Source of the DNA: Gammaproteobacteria bacterium
GTDB lineage: Bacteria; Pseudomonadota; Gammaproteobacteria; Steroidobacterales; Steroidobacteraceae
Assembly: GCA_003164785.1 (NCBI GenBank)
Contig: PLUE01000042.1
Coordinates: forward strand, 1-43,340
Direction: 5' to 3'
DNA: 43,340 bases
Numbering within the stretch: position 1 is the stretch's first letter; every line of letters starts with the position of its first letter. The translations under genes were made by a program, and so were the position numbers. Positions 25,176 through 33,704 of this stretch are shown one piece after another. Below the pieces are notes generated by a model. That model made no database searches. It had not been told where the DNA came from and was given only the letters and a program-made list of their open reading frames with translations.

Positions 25176-25711
25176 GCGCCGCTCCGGCGGGCCGCGGCGA
25201 TCCGCGGCAGGAACTCGCGCTGCCAGACGGCCTCGGTCATGGGGGAAATGAATTTGAAGATCACCTTGCCGTTGCCGTCGACCAGAAACGTCTCGGGCGC
25301 GCCATACACGCCCCAGTTGATGGCGGTGCGGCCGTCGCTGTCGAAGGCCACGGCGGTGTACGGATTGCCCAACTCCTCCAACCATTCCTTGGCCAGCGGC
25401 TGCTTGTCCATGTAGACCAGGCCGATGATGGGGACGACCTTTTCATGGGCGATCTGCAACAGCGCCGGATGCTCCTGGCGGCAGGCTTCGCACCAGGTGC
25501 CCCAGACATTCAGGACGTAGACATCGCCCTTCAAGCTCGCATTGCTGACGGTACGGCTCGGATCGAGCACGTCCGTGAGCGCGAACGTCGGCGCCGGCTT
25601 GCCGATCAGCGGCGACGGCAGCGCGTGGATATCCCGGCTCGGGTTCAAGCCAAAGGCGAACAGGACCGCGAGCGCGACGAAGGCTCCGAATGGCAGGAGG
25701 AACTTCCACAT
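25172..25711 (-). CDS. ccmG: CcmG/DsbE periplasmic thioredoxin
   Basis: 179 residues from ATG 25711, whose first base is the last base of the ccmF stop (TGATG). N-terminal membrane anchor (residues 2-20), then a thioredoxin fold with active site WGTWCEACRQEHP and the cis-proline region GVYGAPETFLVDGNGKV. It passes reducing power to CcmH and apocytochrome c. A longer open frame upstream is antisense to ccmF and is rejected. Confidence 0.95.
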   Translation of the reverse strand: MWKFLLPFGAFVALAVLFAFGLNPSRDIHALPSPLIGKPAPTFALTDVLDPSRTVSNASLKGDVYVLNVWGTWCEACRQEHPALLQIAHEKVVPIIGLVYMDKQPLAKEWLEELGNPYTAVAFDSDGRTAINWGVYGAPETFLVDGNGKVIFKFISPMTEAVWQREFLPRIAAARRSGA

Positions 25712-27684
25712 CACATTGATCCGAGCGACGGCTCCGGGTTCGGGGGTGTCGCGGCTAAATCGCGGGCCGCCACCGGCACCTTGGACCGATACCGGCGGTC
25801 GGTGGCCGCGATGAACCCGCCGAGCGCCATCACGAACGCGCCCAGCCAGATATAGCGCACCAGCGGCTTGTACTGAATGCGCATGCTCCACGCACCGTCG
25901 CCCAAGGAATTGCCCATGGCGACGAACAAGTCGCGGGACCAGCTGACCGAAATCGCGGCCTGGCTGTTGTCGGTTTGCTGCACCCAGAAGTGGCGTTTCT
26001 GCGGCTTCAAGATCGCGACCGGCCTGCCGCCGCGGGTCACCTCGACCAGCGCCTGGACCGCATCGTAGTTCGGCCCCTTCACGTCGACGGCGTCGACGAA
26101 GTGAAAGTCGTAGCCGGCGATGACGAAGCTCTCGCCGGGCTTGAGCGCCACGTCCTTCTCGATCTTGTAGCTCTCGACGCCGCTGGCGCCGATCGCGAAC
26201 ATGCCGACGCCCAGGTGCGCGATCGCCATGCCGAGCATGGCGGCCGTGATCTGCTGCTTGTTCCGCCAGCGGCTCAAGGGATCGAGCACGGAGGAGAAGA
26301 TGATCCAGAATCCGAAGGTGAATCCGAGCAGACCCACCCAATGGAAGGTGCCGAAGAACAGCCCCTGGATCGCCACCGACAAGATCGCCGCGACGGCGAG
26401 CAGCCACCACAAGGGCTTCGCCGTGACCGTCAGCTTGCCGCGACGCCAGGCCGAATGCATGCCGATCGCGAGGAACACCATCAGCGGCAGCACCGGCACG
26501 AGGAACATCACCGCGAACACCGGCGGACCCACCGAGATCTTGCCGATGCCGAGCAACTCGTACACCAGGGGCGAGAGCGTGCCCCACAGCACCAGGAATG
26601 CCACGCTCACCAGGATCACGTTGTTCACGAGGAGAAAGAACTCGCGCGAGAAGAGCTCGAATCCACCCTGGACGTAGAGCTTCGGCGCGCGCCATGCGTA
26701 CAGGGTCAACGACCCGCCGATGGTCAGGACCAGGAACGCGAGGATGTAGAGGCCGCGGGTCGGGTCGGTGGCGAACGAGTGCACCGACACCAGCACGCCC
26801 GAGCGCACCAGAAACGTGCCGACCAAGCTCAACGAAAACGCGAAGATCGCGAGCAGCAAGGTCCAGCTTTTGAAGATGCCGCGCTTCTCGGTCACGCTCA
26901 GGGAATGGATCAACGCGGTGCCCACCAGCCAGGGCATGAACGACGCGTTCTCCACCGGATCCCAGAACCACCAGCCGCCCCAGCCCAACTCGTAGTACGC
27001 CCACCAGCTGCCGAGCGCGATGCCGATCGTCTGGAACATCCAGGCGAAAATGGTCCATGGCCGGGTCCACTTCGCCCAGGTCTGGTCGAGCCGGCCTTCC
27101 AGCATCGCCGCGATCGCGAAGGCGAAGGCCACCGAGAAGCCGACGTAGCCCGTGTACAGCATGGGCGGATGGATCGCGAGCGCGAAGTCCTGCAGCACGG
27201 GATTCAAATCGGTGCCGTCGGTGGCCGCCGGGATCAGGCGCTGAAACGGATTCGAGGTCCACAGCGTGAAGAGCATGAAGCCGCTGCTCACCAACCCCAT
27301 CACGCCGAGCACGCGGCTCGAGAAACTCATCGGCAGCTGGCGGCTGAACGCGGCCACGGCCACGCTCCAGATCGACAGGATCAAAATCCACAGCAGCAGC
27401 GAACCCTCATGGGCTCCCCACAACGCCGCGACCTTGTAAAAGAGCGGCAGATGCGAGTTGGAATTGCGCGCGACGTAGAGCACCGAGAAATCGTCGTGCA
27501 CGAAGGCATAGGACAGGCAGATGAAGGCCATCGCCACGAACACGAACTGACCGGTGACCGCCGGGCGCGCCACCGACATCCACACCGGCTTGCCGCGCCA
27601 CGCGCCGGCCAGACCGAAGAAGGCCTGGGACAGGCTCAGGACGAATGCGAGGATCAGCGCAAATATGCCGAGTTCCGGTGCCAT
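25711..27684 (-). CDS. ccmF: CcmF haem lyase subunit
   Basis: 657 residues, normal length, with about 14-15 membrane helices. The haem-handling WWD segment is GWGGWWFWDPVENASFMPWL (about 227-246), flanked by conserved histidines (IHPPMLYTGYVG before, ALIHSLSVTEKRG after). CcmF with CcmH and CcmI ligates haem from holo-CcmE to apocytochrome c. It lies 15 bp after ccmE and overlaps ccmG. Confidence 0.97.
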   Translation of the reverse strand: MAPELGIFALILAFVLSLSQAFFGLAGAWRGKPVWMSVARPAVTGQFVFVAMAFICLSYAFVHDDFSVLYVARNSNSHLPLFYKVAALWGAHEGSLLLWILILSIWSVAVAAFSRQLPMSFSSRVLGVMGLVSSGFMLFTLWTSNPFQRLIPAATDGTDLNPVLQDFALAIHPPMLYTGYVGFSVAFAFAIAAMLEGRLDQTWAKWTRPWTIFAWMFQTIGIALGSWWAYYELGWGGWWFWDPVENASFMPWLVGTALIHSLSVTEKRGIFKSWTLLLAIFAFSLSLVGTFLVRSGVLVSVHSFATDPTRGLYILAFLVLTIGGSLTLYAWRAPKLYVQGGFELFSREFFLLVNNVILVSVAFLVLWGTLSPLVYELLGIGKISVGPPVFAVMFLVPVLPLMVFLAIGMHSAWRRGKLTVTAKPLWWLLAVAAILSVAIQGLFFGTFHWVGLLGFTFGFWIIFSSVLDPLSRWRNKQQITAAMLGMAIAHLGVGMFAIGASGVESYKIEKDVALKPGESFVIAGYDFHFVDAVDVKGPNYDAVQALVEVTRGGRPVAILKPQKRHFWVQQTDNSQAAISVSWSRDLFVAMGNSLGDGAWSMRIQYKPLVRYIWLGAFVMALGGFIAATDRRYRSKVPVAARDLAATPPNPEPSLGSM

Positions 27685-27699
27685 AACTACCTCGTTCCT

Positions 27700-28161
27700 T
27701 CAACCACTGGGGCCGCTCTTGGGCGGATTGGCGTTGGCTGACGCCTTGTTCTTCAGTGACGCGGCCACCTCGGGCGGCATGTATTTCTCATCATGCTTGG
27801 CCAGCACCTCGTCCGCCACGAACGCACCGTCGGCGCCCATGGTTCCATGCGCGATGATACCCTGGCCTTCGCGGAATAGATCCGGCAACACGCCGGTATA
27901 CTCCACCGGCACCTCGTGGGCGAAATCGGTCAGCACGAACTTGACCTCGAGATCACCGGGCTTGCGCGTGACGCTGCCCTTGACCACCATGCCGCCCACC
28001 CGGAAGCGCTTGTCGACCGGCGCCTTGCCGGCGGCGATCTGGCTCGGATCCAGATAAAAGGTGACGTTGTCGCGCGACGCCATGATCGCCAGCGCCACGG
28101 AGGCCGTGACCCCGCCCAGGATGCCGAGGACCACGTAGAGTCGTTTGCGTCGGGGGGTCAT
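27700..28161 (-). CDS. ccmE: CcmE haem chaperone
   Basis: 153 residues from ATG 28161. One N-terminal anchor (YVVLGILGGVTASVALAIM) and a periplasmic beta-barrel. The covalent haem-binding histidine is in LAKHDEKYMPPEV, the conserved HxxxY element; the tail is Ser/Lys/Pro rich. It receives haem from CcmC and delivers it to CcmF. A longer frame extending into ccmD is not used. Confidence 0.95.
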   Translation of the reverse strand: MTPRRKRLYVVLGILGGVTASVALAIMASRDNVTFYLDPSQIAAGKAPVDKRFRVGGMVVKGSVTRKPGDLEVKFVLTDFAHEVPVEYTGVLPDLFREGQGIIAHGTMGADGAFVADEVLAKHDEKYMPPEVAASLKNKASANANPPKSGPSG

Positions 28162-28180
28162 ACAGATACGCTCCGGGTGA

Positions 28181-28351
28181 TCATCGTTCGCTCTCGGCCA
28201 TCGCCATGACGCGCACACTGCGCCGCCGGGCTGCGGCGAGGAAACGCCGGGCCGCCCACAGATTCCACGACAAGACGGCCAAGGCGGCGCCGAAGCACGG
28301 CCAGACGAAGCGGGCATATCCGCCCATGGACCAAAACCCATCTCGTATCAT
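28181..28351 (-). CDS. ccmD: CcmD small membrane protein
   Basis: 56 residues from ATG 28351, which overlaps the ccmC stop as ATGA. One membrane helix (GGYARFVWPCFGAALAVLSW) and a basic C-terminus, as in all CcmD proteins. It stabilises CcmC-CcmE and helps release holo-CcmE from CcmABC. Its length and position between ccmC and ccmE make the assignment secure despite low sequence conservation. A longer start upstream lies inside ccmC. Confidence 0.9.
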   Translation of the reverse strand: MIRDGFWSMGGYARFVWPCFGAALAVLSWNLWAARRFLAAARRRSVRVMAMAESER

Positions 28352-29082
28352 GATTTGACTGCCTCCCGCACCCACGCGGCCTGGCGCTCCCGAACAAGCA
28401 CCTCGCCGCGCAAGCGTATACACAGCACCGCCCCGTAGAACAACATGAATCCGACGAACATGGACAACAAAGGCCATAACATGCTGCCGGCGATGGACGG
28501 TTTGCCTAGTTTAGCAACCGTGGCCCCCTGATGCAGGGAGTTCCACCAAACAACTGAATAATGAATGATGGGCACGTTGACCACGCCCACCACGGACAGC
28601 AGCGCCGCCGCCCGATCGCCGCGTGCCGGATCGTCGAAGGCCGGTCGCAGCGACATGATGCCGACGTAGAGGAACAGGAGGATCAATTCCGACGTCAAGC
28701 GTGGGTCCCACGCCCAATAGGTGCCCCACATGGGTCGACCCCACAAGGAACCGGTCACCAGCGCCAGCAGCGTGAACGAGGCGCCGATGGGCGCCGTCGC
28801 CGCGGCCACGGCGTGTCCCACTTTGATGCGCCAGATGAGCGCCACCGCGCCGGCCGCCGCCATGATGGTGTAACAAAATGTGGACAGCCAGGCCGCCGGC
28901 ACATGCACGTAAATGATGCGAAAGGCATCGCCCTGCTGATAATCCGGCGGCGCGAATGCCAGGCCGTCGATGACGCCATACCCGATCGTGAGGGCCGCCA
29001 GCCCCAAGAACCACGGCGTCAGGGTCGCCGCGACGCGATACACGAAGGGCGGTGATGCCAGGCGATAGAACCATGTCCACAT
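28348..29082 (-). CDS. ccmC: CcmC haem transporter/attachment protein
   Basis: 244 residues from ATG 29082, with six membrane helices. WWD-type motif WGTYWAWDPRLTSELILLFL and the two axial histidines in RIIYVHVPAAWLS and VNVPIIHYSVVWWNSLHQG. It presents haem to CcmE. It lies eight bases after ccmB and is coupled to ccmD. An upstream extension in the same frame is antisense-like sequence within ccmB. Confidence 0.97.
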   Translation of the reverse strand: MWTWFYRLASPPFVYRVAATLTPWFLGLAALTIGYGVIDGLAFAPPDYQQGDAFRIIYVHVPAAWLSTFCYTIMAAAGAVALIWRIKVGHAVAAATAPIGASFTLLALVTGSLWGRPMWGTYWAWDPRLTSELILLFLYVGIMSLRPAFDDPARGDRAAALLSVVGVVNVPIIHYSVVWWNSLHQGATVAKLGKPSIAGSMLWPLLSMFVGFMLFYGAVLCIRLRGEVLVRERQAAWVREAVKS

Positions 29083-29090
29083 AATGTTCG

Positions 29091-29768
29091 TTACTCGAGC
29101 GTGATGCGCAGCGCCGCCGTTGCCGCAAACGGCGCCAGTGTGCACGTCAGCACGCACAGCGCCCCCAGCCAATACAGCGCGCCCGCCGCGCTCGTTCCCG
29201 AGATCGCCCGGTCCGTGGCCCCCGCGCCGAAGATCAGCAGCGGCATGGCCAGCGGCAGCACGATGAGCGACAACAGCACGTTGCCGCGTTTCAACCCCAC
29301 GGTGAGCGCAGCCCCGATGGCGCCCAACCAGCTCAAGGTGAGGGTACCGAGCGCCAGACTCACCATCATGGTACCGAACGCCGACGCCGGAATCGCGAGC
29401 GCCGTGCCGACCACCGGGGAGATCACCACCAGGGCCGCCCCGCTCACCAGCCAATGGGCCACCGCTTTGCCCGCCACGATCACCGTCAGGCTCTGACCGG
29501 ACAGCGCCATTTGCTCCAAAGTTCCGTCGTCCGCGTCACTCTTGAACAACGACTCGAGCGACAGCAGCGACGATAGCAGCGCAGCAACCCAAAGCACACC
29601 CGGCGCCATCTCCCGCAGCAAAGACAGCTGCACGCTCAAGCCCAGCGGAAACAAGGTGGTGACGATCAAGAAGAATACCAGCGGCTGCAACAGCTGATCC
29701 GGCCGCCTGAAGCTCAGCAGCAGCTCGCGCCGCAATAATATCGAGATCCCGTGCAGCGGTCCGGTCAT
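29091..29768 (-). CDS. ccmB: CcmB haem exporter permease
   Basis: 225 residues with six membrane helices. Typical blocks are LLRRELLLSFRRPDQLLQPL at the N-terminus, SLLSLESLFKSDADDGTLEQ and the central helices. With CcmA it forms the ABC unit whose ATPase cycle releases holo-CcmE from CcmC. The start overlaps the ccmA stop by four bases (ATGA). Confidence 0.95.
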   Translation of the reverse strand: MTGPLHGISILLRRELLLSFRRPDQLLQPLVFFLIVTTLFPLGLSVQLSLLREMAPGVLWVAALLSSLLSLESLFKSDADDGTLEQMALSGQSLTVIVAGKAVAHWLVSGAALVVISPVVGTALAIPASAFGTMMVSLALGTLTLSWLGAIGAALTVGLKRGNVLLSLIVLPLAMPLLIFGAGATDRAISGTSAAGALYWLGALCVLTCTLAPFAATAALRITLE

Positions 29769-30391
29769 GCGAGGCTCAAATGGCGGGTGTTGGCCGACAA
29801 ATTGAGGTCATGATGAGCCACCACCAGCGCCGCGCCGCCCGCGGCGACATGGTCTTCCAGCAGCGTCGACATCAGCGCCGCGCCGGCCGCGTCGAGATTG
29901 GTAAACGGCTCGTCGAGCAGCCACAACGACGCCCGATAGGCCAACACCCGCGCCATCGCCACGCGGCGCCGTTGGCCCGCCGACAGCACGCGGGCCGGCA
30001 GATCCGCACACTGCGCGACGCCCGTGCGCTCCAGACTGGCCCCCAGCTCGCTCAAGCTGACCGGGCGTTTCAGCCCGACCAGGAACCGCAAGTTCTCGAG
30101 CGCCGTCAGATCGCTCTTGAGCGCCGGCTCGTGCGAGGCGTAGGCCAGGGCCGCTTGATACTCGCTCCGCGCCGCCAATATCGACGCGCCCCGCCAGTGC
30201 ACGGCGCCCTGCTCCGGTCGCAACAAGCCCGCGACCACCCGCAGCAATGTGGTCTTGCCAGCGCCGTTTGCCCCCGACACATGCAGCAGCTCGCCCGGCC
30301 CAACCGTCAGACTCACGCCTTTGAGGACGTGACGGTCACCGCGCCAAACATGGACTTTTTCGACGGCGAGACCGTCAATACCTGTATTCAT
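29765..30391 (-). CDS. ccmA: CcmA ABC ATPase for cytochrome c maturation
   Basis: 208 residues. Walker A GANGAGKTTLL, signature LSAGQRRRVAMARVL, Walker B ASLWLLDEPFTNLD, switch histidine in VVAHHDL. It is the first gene of ccmABCDEFGHI. No clear -10/-35 pair stands out in the 230 bp upstream. Confidence 0.96.
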   Translation of the reverse strand: MNTGIDGLAVEKVHVWRGDRHVLKGVSLTVGPGELLHVSGANGAGKTTLLRVVAGLLRPEQGAVHWRGASILAARSEYQAALAYASHEPALKSDLTALENLRFLVGLKRPVSLSELGASLERTGVAQCADLPARVLSAGQRRRVAMARVLAYRASLWLLDEPFTNLDAAGAALMSTLLEDHVAAGGAALVVAHHDLNLSANTRHLSLA

Positions 30392-30622
30392 CAGGGTGCG
30401 ATAGTAGCAAAATCAATAAGTTGACGATACGTTGCTTTGCACCCCGCAGCCCCCCGAGGCCGAAGACCGTGTAGGATGATCGCCGACACGAAGACCACTA
30501 GGTGCTCGGAGGACGATCGAAGCATGATCCGCAACGTATTTACCGCGGCCGTCGCCCCTGCAATACGCTTTTTCCGTGTGGTACCGCACAGAGCAGCCCC
30601 GGCCCGCCTGCCACGCTAACTT
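30392..30622. other. Gene-free stretch upstream of ccmA
   Basis: Contains short open frames without ribosome-binding sites or family resemblance. It must hold the ccm promoter (minus strand), but I see no convincing sigma-70 pair and no palindrome. Confidence 0.3.
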
Positions 30623-30907
30623 ATGGCCAATTACGACACGATTCTATGGATGGCATTCAAGCAGATGACGCGCAAAACCTCGTCCGCCGAGAATTTCATG
30701 TCGATGCTCACGCCGGAGCTGAAACGCTGGTTCGTGGCGCGCCGCCAGGAACAGGTCTTCGACAATCAAAGCGTCGGAATTCCCGCGAACGATGCGGCTT
30801 ACGGCGTGTGCGCCAAGGCAAAGGTCACCAAGACAAAGGTCGCGAAGTCATCGACTCGACCAGCGCAACGCCGTCGCCCGCGTTCCGACAGACGCCTCAA
30901 CTACTGA
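30623..30907 (+). CDS. Hypothetical protein, 94 residues
   Basis: Starts MANYDTILWMAFKQMTRKTS and ends in a very basic, Arg/Lys-rich tail (KAKVTKTKVAKSSTRPAQRR). No recognisable ribosome-binding site; an internal ATG ten codons in is possible. No domain known to me. The N-terminal part (ENFMSMLTPELKRWFVARR) looks like real amphipathic helix. Convergent with the next gene, sharing a hairpin between them. Confidence 0.35.
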   Translation: MANYDTILWMAFKQMTRKTSSAENFMSMLTPELKRWFVARRQEQVFDNQSVGIPANDAAYGVCAKAKVTKTKVAKSSTRPAQRRRPRSDRRLNY

Positions 30908-30928
30908 TGCGCCCCCGCGGGGCGCATC
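30906..30928. terminator. Perfect 10-bp hairpin between convergent genes
   Basis: GATGCGCCCC, loop CGC, GGGGCGCATC. It sits between the stops of two convergent genes, fitting a shared bidirectional terminator, though T-runs are weak on both sides. Confidence 0.55.
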
Positions 30929-30936
30929 CTTCAAGC

Positions 30937-31245
30937 TCATCTTTCCCAGTGACCCGGCGCTCGATGCCAATGCGGTCCCTGCTGTACCCAATGATCCGGC
31001 GCCCAATGGTAACCGCGACGCTCGCTGCGATAGCGCCCGCCGATCCAGACATGTTGATTGTGCCGATAATCCCAATAGCCGGGTGCCCAGACGTATCCGA
31101 CGCGGGGCGGCGGTATGACTTCGACCCGCGGCTCGGGCGGCGCGATGTCGATATTGATGCCGATGCCGGCGGATGCCATGGTGGGAACCACCGCTGCACC
31201 CGCGAGGCACAGACTCATCAACAGCGTTTTCGCAGAACTTCTCAT
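30937..31245 (-). CDS. Secreted YXWQ/WxxGxW-repeat protein
   Basis: 102 residues from ATG 31245, which has AAGGAG seven bases upstream. Signal peptide MRSSAKTLLMSLCLAGAAVV ending near MASA. The mature part has aromatic repeats: VGYVWAPGYWDYR, HVWIGGRYRSERRGYHWAPD, HWVQQGPHWHRAPGHW. Such small periplasmic or surface proteins are common in Proteobacteria and have no settled function. A longer open frame upstream is antisense to the MFS gene and is rejected. Confidence 0.85.
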   Translation of the reverse strand: MRSSAKTLLMSLCLAGAAVVPTMASAGIGINIDIAPPEPRVEVIPPPRVGYVWAPGYWDYRHNQHVWIGGRYRSERRGYHWAPDHWVQQGPHWHRAPGHWER

Positions 31246-31385
31246 GCACAACTCCTTGACCATACTGAGGTGAACGTACCGGGCCATGGTCGGTTGACCG
31301 ACCTCGGATGTCTGTAGGACGACGCCCCGCCCGGGGCAGATTCCGGCGACAGCGTCGTAATGTGTGACGCGCCGCTCAAGGTCGC

Positions 31386-32711
31386 CTACAGGGGCTGCAC
31401 GGCCGGCGTCGGCGGCGCCGCGAACGGCGTGATGGCTTCCGCGGTCAAGGTGGGTAGGGTGCGAACGTTGCGGATGACGGGCAGGCGGCGCGCCACGAGG
31501 AAGAGCAGCAACGCCGTGCAACCGGCGAACGCCAATGCCGCCCGCAGCCCCAGATGCTCGCCGAGCCACCCTCCCGCCAGCGCCCCGGGTCCGGCCGGCA
31601 GCAGGATCAACCAGCGCATGGTGCTCGTCATGCGTCCCAGCATCGGTGCCGGCGTCACGGATTGTCGCAGTGACAAGAAGTTGATGAAGATGAAGACCGC
31701 GCCCACGCCAAACGACACGAGCATGACCACGTACGCCGCGACGCCTAAGGCATTGAGCGGCGCCACCGACAGCACCAGCCAACCCGCCCCGCTCACCGCG
31801 AAGCCCAGCACCAGCGTCGGGCCATTCCCAAAACGGCGGACGACCCGAAATCCCACCGCACTGGCGAGCACGGTTCCCACGCCCAAGCCCACGTAACTTA
31901 AGCCGACGCCCCGCTCCGTCAATCCCAGTTGGCGCGTCGCGAACAGAATCTGCACCACCATCGCGGCCTGGTTGCACATCTGCCAGATGCCGACGCAAAT
32001 CGCCATCGTGAGCAACAACCGGTGTTCGCGCACGAACTTCAATCCCGCGCGCATCGCGGGCCAGAACGGTGCATTGCGCAGGCTCGGAGTCTCCTTGACC
32101 GGCACCCCGCGCAGTATCGAGGCCGAGAGGAGCAGCAACACCACGTTGGCCAGCAGCGCCGCCGGCGCCCCCAGCAACTTGATGAGCGCACCCGCCGCCC
32201 CCGGCCCCGTCACCTCGGCGGTCGATGTGGCGAGGGCATTCTTGGCGTGGGCTTCGACCAAACGCGAGCGCGGCACGATCTGCGTGAGCACGATCTGGGC
32301 CGCGCTGCCCGCCGTCGTGTTGACCGAGCCGATGACGAACCCGACGAAGTAGAGCCACGACATCGACAGCCAGCCCAGCCACCACGCCAGCGGCACGGTG
32401 GCGACGGTGGTGGCGATCGCCAGTTCGCCGATCACATACACGGGAAGCTTGCGCACCCGATCCAACCACACCCCGGTGGGCAGCGAGAACAGCACGAAGG
32501 GCGCGATCTCCATCGCGGTCAGCAACCCCATTTGCGTGGGAGACGCATGCAAAAGCACCGCCGCCGACAGCGGCAGGGCCAGCAAGGTGACCTGGCCGCC
32601 GAACGACGAAATCAAAATGGAGGTCCACAGCCGGCGGTAGGTGGCGTCCCTCAGCAAATCCGAGGGAGCGAGCGCAAAGCGCGAAAAAAAGCGGGGACGT
32701 AACACAACCAA
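31386..32711 (-). CDS. MFS exporter, EntS-like
   Basis: 441 residues, twelve predicted membrane helices. The start RDATYRRLWTSILISSFGGQ and LALPLSAAVLLHASPTQMGL, and the loop FSLPTGVWLDRVRK (MFS motif A form), match the enterobactin exporter-like (MFS_3) subfamily, which exports siderophores, macrolides or other small molecules. No biosynthetic genes are nearby, so the substrate is open. Monocistronic by spacing: 140 bp to the next gene, 63 bp from the apbE stop. Confidence 0.88.
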   Translation of the reverse strand: MVVLRPRFFSRFALAPSDLLRDATYRRLWTSILISSFGGQVTLLALPLSAAVLLHASPTQMGLLTAMEIAPFVLFSLPTGVWLDRVRKLPVYVIGELAIATTVATVPLAWWLGWLSMSWLYFVGFVIGSVNTTAGSAAQIVLTQIVPRSRLVEAHAKNALATSTAEVTGPGAAGALIKLLGAPAALLANVVLLLLSASILRGVPVKETPSLRNAPFWPAMRAGLKFVREHRLLLTMAICVGIWQMCNQAAMVVQILFATRQLGLTERGVGLSYVGLGVGTVLASAVGFRVVRRFGNGPTLVLGFAVSGAGWLVLSVAPLNALGVAAYVVMLVSFGVGAVFIFINFLSLRQSVTPAPMLGRMTSTMRWLILLPAGPGALAGGWLGEHLGLRAALAFAGCTALLLFLVARRLPVIRNVRTLPTLTAEAITPFAAPPTPAVQPL

Positions 32712-32774
32712 TTAATTATACGACGTTTGACCATGGGCTTGCCACCGAGCGGCACGCACCGACGGTGATCAGGC

Positions 32775-33695
32775 TCAGCGGTTCAACCAGTACCGGGTCC
32801 CGAGCTCGGCGAGGAACGCCTCGGCGCCGGCTCCCCGCAGCAATGCCAGGGTGGACAGCAACCCCGCCTCCGTGCAGCTGCTGGCCGCGACCGTGACGGA
32901 ACGCGGCGAGTTGGGCACGGGCCAGCCGGTGCGCGGATCCAGGATGTGGCCGTAGCGTGTCCCGTTCTTCAACAGATAGCGATGCGAGTCGCCGCTGGTC
33001 GCGAGCGCGCCCAGCTCCAGTTCGAGCACCGTCCCGGCCGCGTGATCCGAGTCCGGTCGTTCGACGCCGACGTTCCATGCGCCCGACGGCGGCGCCCGGC
33101 TCGCGCGCAGGTCTCCGCCGAAATTGATGAGGAACGGAATGTTCCAGCGCGCGGCCACCAGCGAGTAGGCGCAGTCGACCGCATATTCCTTGCCGATGCC
33201 GCCGAAATCCAACTCCATGCCGGGTTGGAGCGTGAGCACGGGCGACTTCCATTGCAGCTTGCCGAAACCCACGAAGGGCAGCAGATCCGCGATGGCGGCG
33301 TCATCCGGCAGTCGGTCCGAGCCGTCGAACCGCCACGCGCGGCGCAAGACCCCCGAGGTGATGTCGAACATGCCGTCGCTCACCTCGAAGCAATGCTCGG
33401 CAAAATCCAGCAGAGCCGCCGTCTCGGCGTCGATGACCAGCGGTGCGCCCCGATGGCGATGAATCCAGGACACGACGCTATCGTCGCGGTAGCGGCTGTA
33501 CTTCGTTTCCACGCGCCACGCCTCGTGCGCGACCAGCGCGCCGATCTGCCTGGCGTCGGCGCGATTGGCCGCCGGCAGGAGAACCTCGCACGGAGAGGCC
33601 ATCGCCTGGAAGCACACCGCCAGGAGTCCCTCCCCGCGTGCTTCGATCGACAAGGGCCTCTCCAGCGGCGCCGCGGAGTTTGCCGTCACATTCAC
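32775..33695 (-). CDS. apbE: ApbE, FAD:protein FMN transferase
   Basis: 306 residues. ApbE moves FMN from FAD onto Thr/Ser of exported proteins. Typical blocks: FQAMASPCEVLLP near the N-terminus, DGMFDITSGVLRRAWRF, LDFGGIGKEYAVDCA, FLINFGGDLRAS and YGHILDPRTGWPV with SVTVAASSCTEAGLLSTLA. No obvious signal peptide. It is last in an operon of TlpA-like thioredoxin, DUF4266 lipoprotein, DUF3570 barrel and ApbE. None of those partners shows an obvious ApbE target motif, so what it flavinylates is unknown. Confidence 0.93.
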   Translation of the reverse strand: MNVTANSAAPLERPLSIEARGEGLLAVCFQAMASPCEVLLPAANRADARQIGALVAHEAWRVETKYSRYRDDSVVSWIHRHRGAPLVIDAETAALLDFAEHCFEVSDGMFDITSGVLRRAWRFDGSDRLPDDAAIADLLPFVGFGKLQWKSPVLTLQPGMELDFGGIGKEYAVDCAYSLVAARWNIPFLINFGGDLRASRAPPSGAWNVGVERPDSDHAAGTVLELELGALATSGDSHRYLLKNGTRYGHILDPRTGWPVPNSPRSVTVAASSCTEAGLLSTLALLRGAGAEAFLAELGTRYWLNR

Positions 33696-33704
33696 CGGTC
33701 CGTT